Assembly (NCBI GenBank): GCA_026388915.1
Contig: JAPLIW010000549.1
Location: 1-14,333 of the forward strand
Direction of reading: 5' to 3'
DNA: 14,333 nucleotides
From: Deltaproteobacteria bacterium
GTDB lineage: Bacteria > Desulfobacterota > SM23-61
Part shown: positions 13,108 through 14,333 of the stretch, piece by piece
Layout of the letters: the number at the start of each line of letters is the position of its first letter
How positions within the stretch are numbered: position 1 is the stretch's first letter
Translations under genes and position numbers: made by a program
The notes under the pieces: generated by a model
The model's input: only the letters and a program-made list of their open reading frames with translations
Told to the model about the DNA's origin: nothing
Database searches by the model: none

Positions 13108-14225
13108 TTGTGGCTGGAGAGGCGTCGGGAGACCTCCACGGGGCCAGAGTGGTAGAATCCCTGCTGCGCATGGAGCCGGCGGTCAGCGTGCGGGCCATGG
13201 GAGGGGAACTTCTCCGGAGAGCGGGGGCGGAGATCGTGGTCGATTCCTCCCGCCTGGCGGTCGTGGGGATCACCGAGGTCCTGGGGCGGTTCGGGGATCT
13301 GGCCCGGGCCTACCGGGATCTCAAGAGGCTGATCCGCAAGGAGCAAATCGGCCTTCTGCTGTTGATCGATTTTCCCGATTTCAACCTGCGTCTCGCCCGG
13401 GTCGCCCGCCAAGCCGGGGTCCCGGTCTTATATTACGTCAGCCCTCAGGTGTGGGCCTGGCGTTCCGGCAGGACGAAAGTCATCGCCCGGAGGGTCGACC
13501 GGATGGCCGTGATCTTCCCTTTCGAGGTTCCCCTCTACCGGGAAGCGGGGCTGGAGGCCGAGTTTGTGGGCCACCCTCTGATGGACACCCTGGGAGCGGA
13601 GGAGAGTCCCGCCCGAATCCCCCCGGAGGAAGAAGGCTTTCGGGGAGAGCCGCTGGTCGCCCTGCTACCGGGAAGTCGACACCCGGAAGTGTTTTCCCTC
13701 CTGCCCGAAATGATCCGGGCGGCCCAGATCATCACCGGGAAAAAGGCTGGCGCACGATTCTTGTTGGCCTTAGCCCCGACGATCGATGAGGAGGAGATCA
13801 AAAAGGTCCTGCCTCCTTCGGGGCTCCGTATCGAGGTGGTGAGGGGAAAGACCGATCGAGTCCTGCGCGCCGCCGATTTGGTCCTGGTCGCCTCGGGAAC
13901 CGCCACGCTGGAGACGGCCATTCGGGGGAAGCCCATGGTTATCGCCTACCGGGTCTCTCCCCTGAGCTACTGGGTGGGGCGGGCGATGATCCGAGTGAAG
14001 TGGATCGGGCTGGTGAACCTGGTGGCCGAAAGGAGCCTGGTCCCGGAGTTGATCCAGAAAGAGGCCACGGGAGAAAAGATGGCCGCGGAAGCCCTGCGAA
14101 TCCTGGAGGATGAGCCTTACCGGAAGGCCATGATTCAGGGGCTGGCCGAGGTCAGGCAGAAGCTGGGCTCTCCGGGAGCTTCCGAACGGGTGGCCCGGAT
14201 GGCCCTGGAAATGCTGGGTCGTTAG
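13080..14225 (+). CDS. lpxB: Lipid-A-disaccharide synthase LpxB
   Basis: Joins lipid X and UDP-2,3-diacylglucosamine into the tetraacyl disaccharide phosphate, a peripheral inner-membrane GT19 glycosyltransferase. The 381 residues carry the family motifs: AGEASGDLHGA (12-22), IDFPDFNLRLA (96-106, including the catalytic-region aspartates), YYVSPQVWAWR (118-128), FEVPLY, FVGHPL (162-167), LPGSR (196-200) and ASGTATLETA (271-280), which binds the nucleotide. The start is TTG at 13080, inside the end of the oxidoreductase gene. No ATG or GTG in frame gives a complete N-terminus (a GTG falls within LIVAGE), and no good Shine-Dalgarno is seen, so initiation probably depends on coupling. It is the last gene in the window, followed by a repeat-rich intergenic region. 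Confidence 0.95.
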   Translation: MSAGKKDILIVAGEASGDLHGARVVESLLRMEPAVSVRAMGGELLRRAGAEIVVDSSRLAVVGITEVLGRFGDLARAYRDLKRLIRKEQIGLLLLIDFPDFNLRLARVARQAGVPVLYYVSPQVWAWRSGRTKVIARRVDRMAVIFPFEVPLYREAGLEAEFVGHPLMDTLGAEESPARIPPEEEGFRGEPLVALLPGSRHPEVFSLLPEMIRAAQIITGKKAGARFLLALAPTIDEEEIKKVLPPSGLRIEVVRGKTDRVLRAADLVLVASGTATLETAIRGKPMVIAYRVSPLSYWVGRAMIRVKWIGLVNLVAERSLVPELIQKEATGEKMAAEALRILEDEPYRKAMIQGLAEVRQKLGSPGASERVARMALEMLGR

Positions 14226-14328
14226 TAATTCGTTACTCGTTATACGTTATTCGGGAAAGATCAAAGACCAGAACAGCAACGAAAAGCGAGTCACGAATAA
14301 CGTGTAACGATTAACGTATAACGAATAA
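14226..14328. repeat. Heptamer-array hairpin element 3 (downstream of lpxB)
   Basis: The left arm is TAATT, CGTTACT, CGTTATA, CGTTATT, CG (14226-14253). A 40-base spacer (14254-14293) contains GGGAAAGATCAAAGACC. The right arm is CGAATAA, CGTGTAA, CGATTAA, CGTATAA, CGAATAA (14294-14328). The innermost 16 bases of each arm (14238-14253 and 14294-14309) are reverse complements at 15 of 16 positions. It begins directly after the lpxB stop and nearly reaches the window end. The 7-bp period and inverted arms match elements 1 and 2, but the unit sequence is different. Confidence 0.88.
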
Positions 14329-14333
14329 CCAAT

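Overview
This window looks like a chromosomal segment of a Gram-negative bacterium of the Deltaproteobacteria/Desulfobacterota type. The evidence is the gene order (lysS, lolC/E, lolD, bamA, skp, lpxD, lpxA, lpxI, a Gfo/Idh oxidoreductase, lpxB), the use of LpxI rather than LpxH, the GC-rich codon use, and short overlapping genes read in one direction. No taxonomic marker was searched, so the placement is inference.

Layout. Positions 1-551 hold a leftward lipB (lipoate biosynthesis) whose C-terminus lies outside the window. A divergent region of about 600 bases (552-1151) has no convincing gene; its lysS-proximal end carries a possible sigma70-type promoter and an inverted repeat. From 1152 to 14225 all genes point right and probably form one long envelope-biogenesis transcription unit. 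It starts with lysS and continues with the inner-membrane lipoprotein-release transporter (LolC/E and LolD). Between those two genes sits an unusual soluble protein with helical TPR-like repeats and two cyclic-nucleotide-binding domains. BamA, with an extra N-terminal domain, and the periplasmic chaperone Skp follow. Then come the lipid A enzymes LpxD, LpxA, LpxI and LpxB, with a GnnA-like oxidoreductase between LpxI and LpxB.

How the genes work together. LolC/E and LolD extract lipoproteins (including, by family knowledge, Bam lipoproteins) from the inner membrane. Skp and BamA deliver and insert outer-membrane barrels. LpxA, LpxD, LpxI and LpxB make the lipid A disaccharide of the outer leaflet. 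LpxC is not in the window, and fabZ, often found between lpxD and lpxA, is missing. That gap holds a hairpin of tandem 7-base units.

The most unusual features are: (1) three intergenic elements at 2667-2716, 10363-10436 and 14226-14328, each built of two inverted arms of degenerate 7-bp tandem units around a spacer; (2) a perfect 28-bp palindrome abutting the first; (3) the double-CNB/TPR-like protein inside the lol genes; (4) the extra N-terminal domain on BamA; and (5) a GnnA-like oxidoreductase combined with non-standard residues in the LpxA pocket, which raises the possibility of a 3-amino sugar in lipid A.
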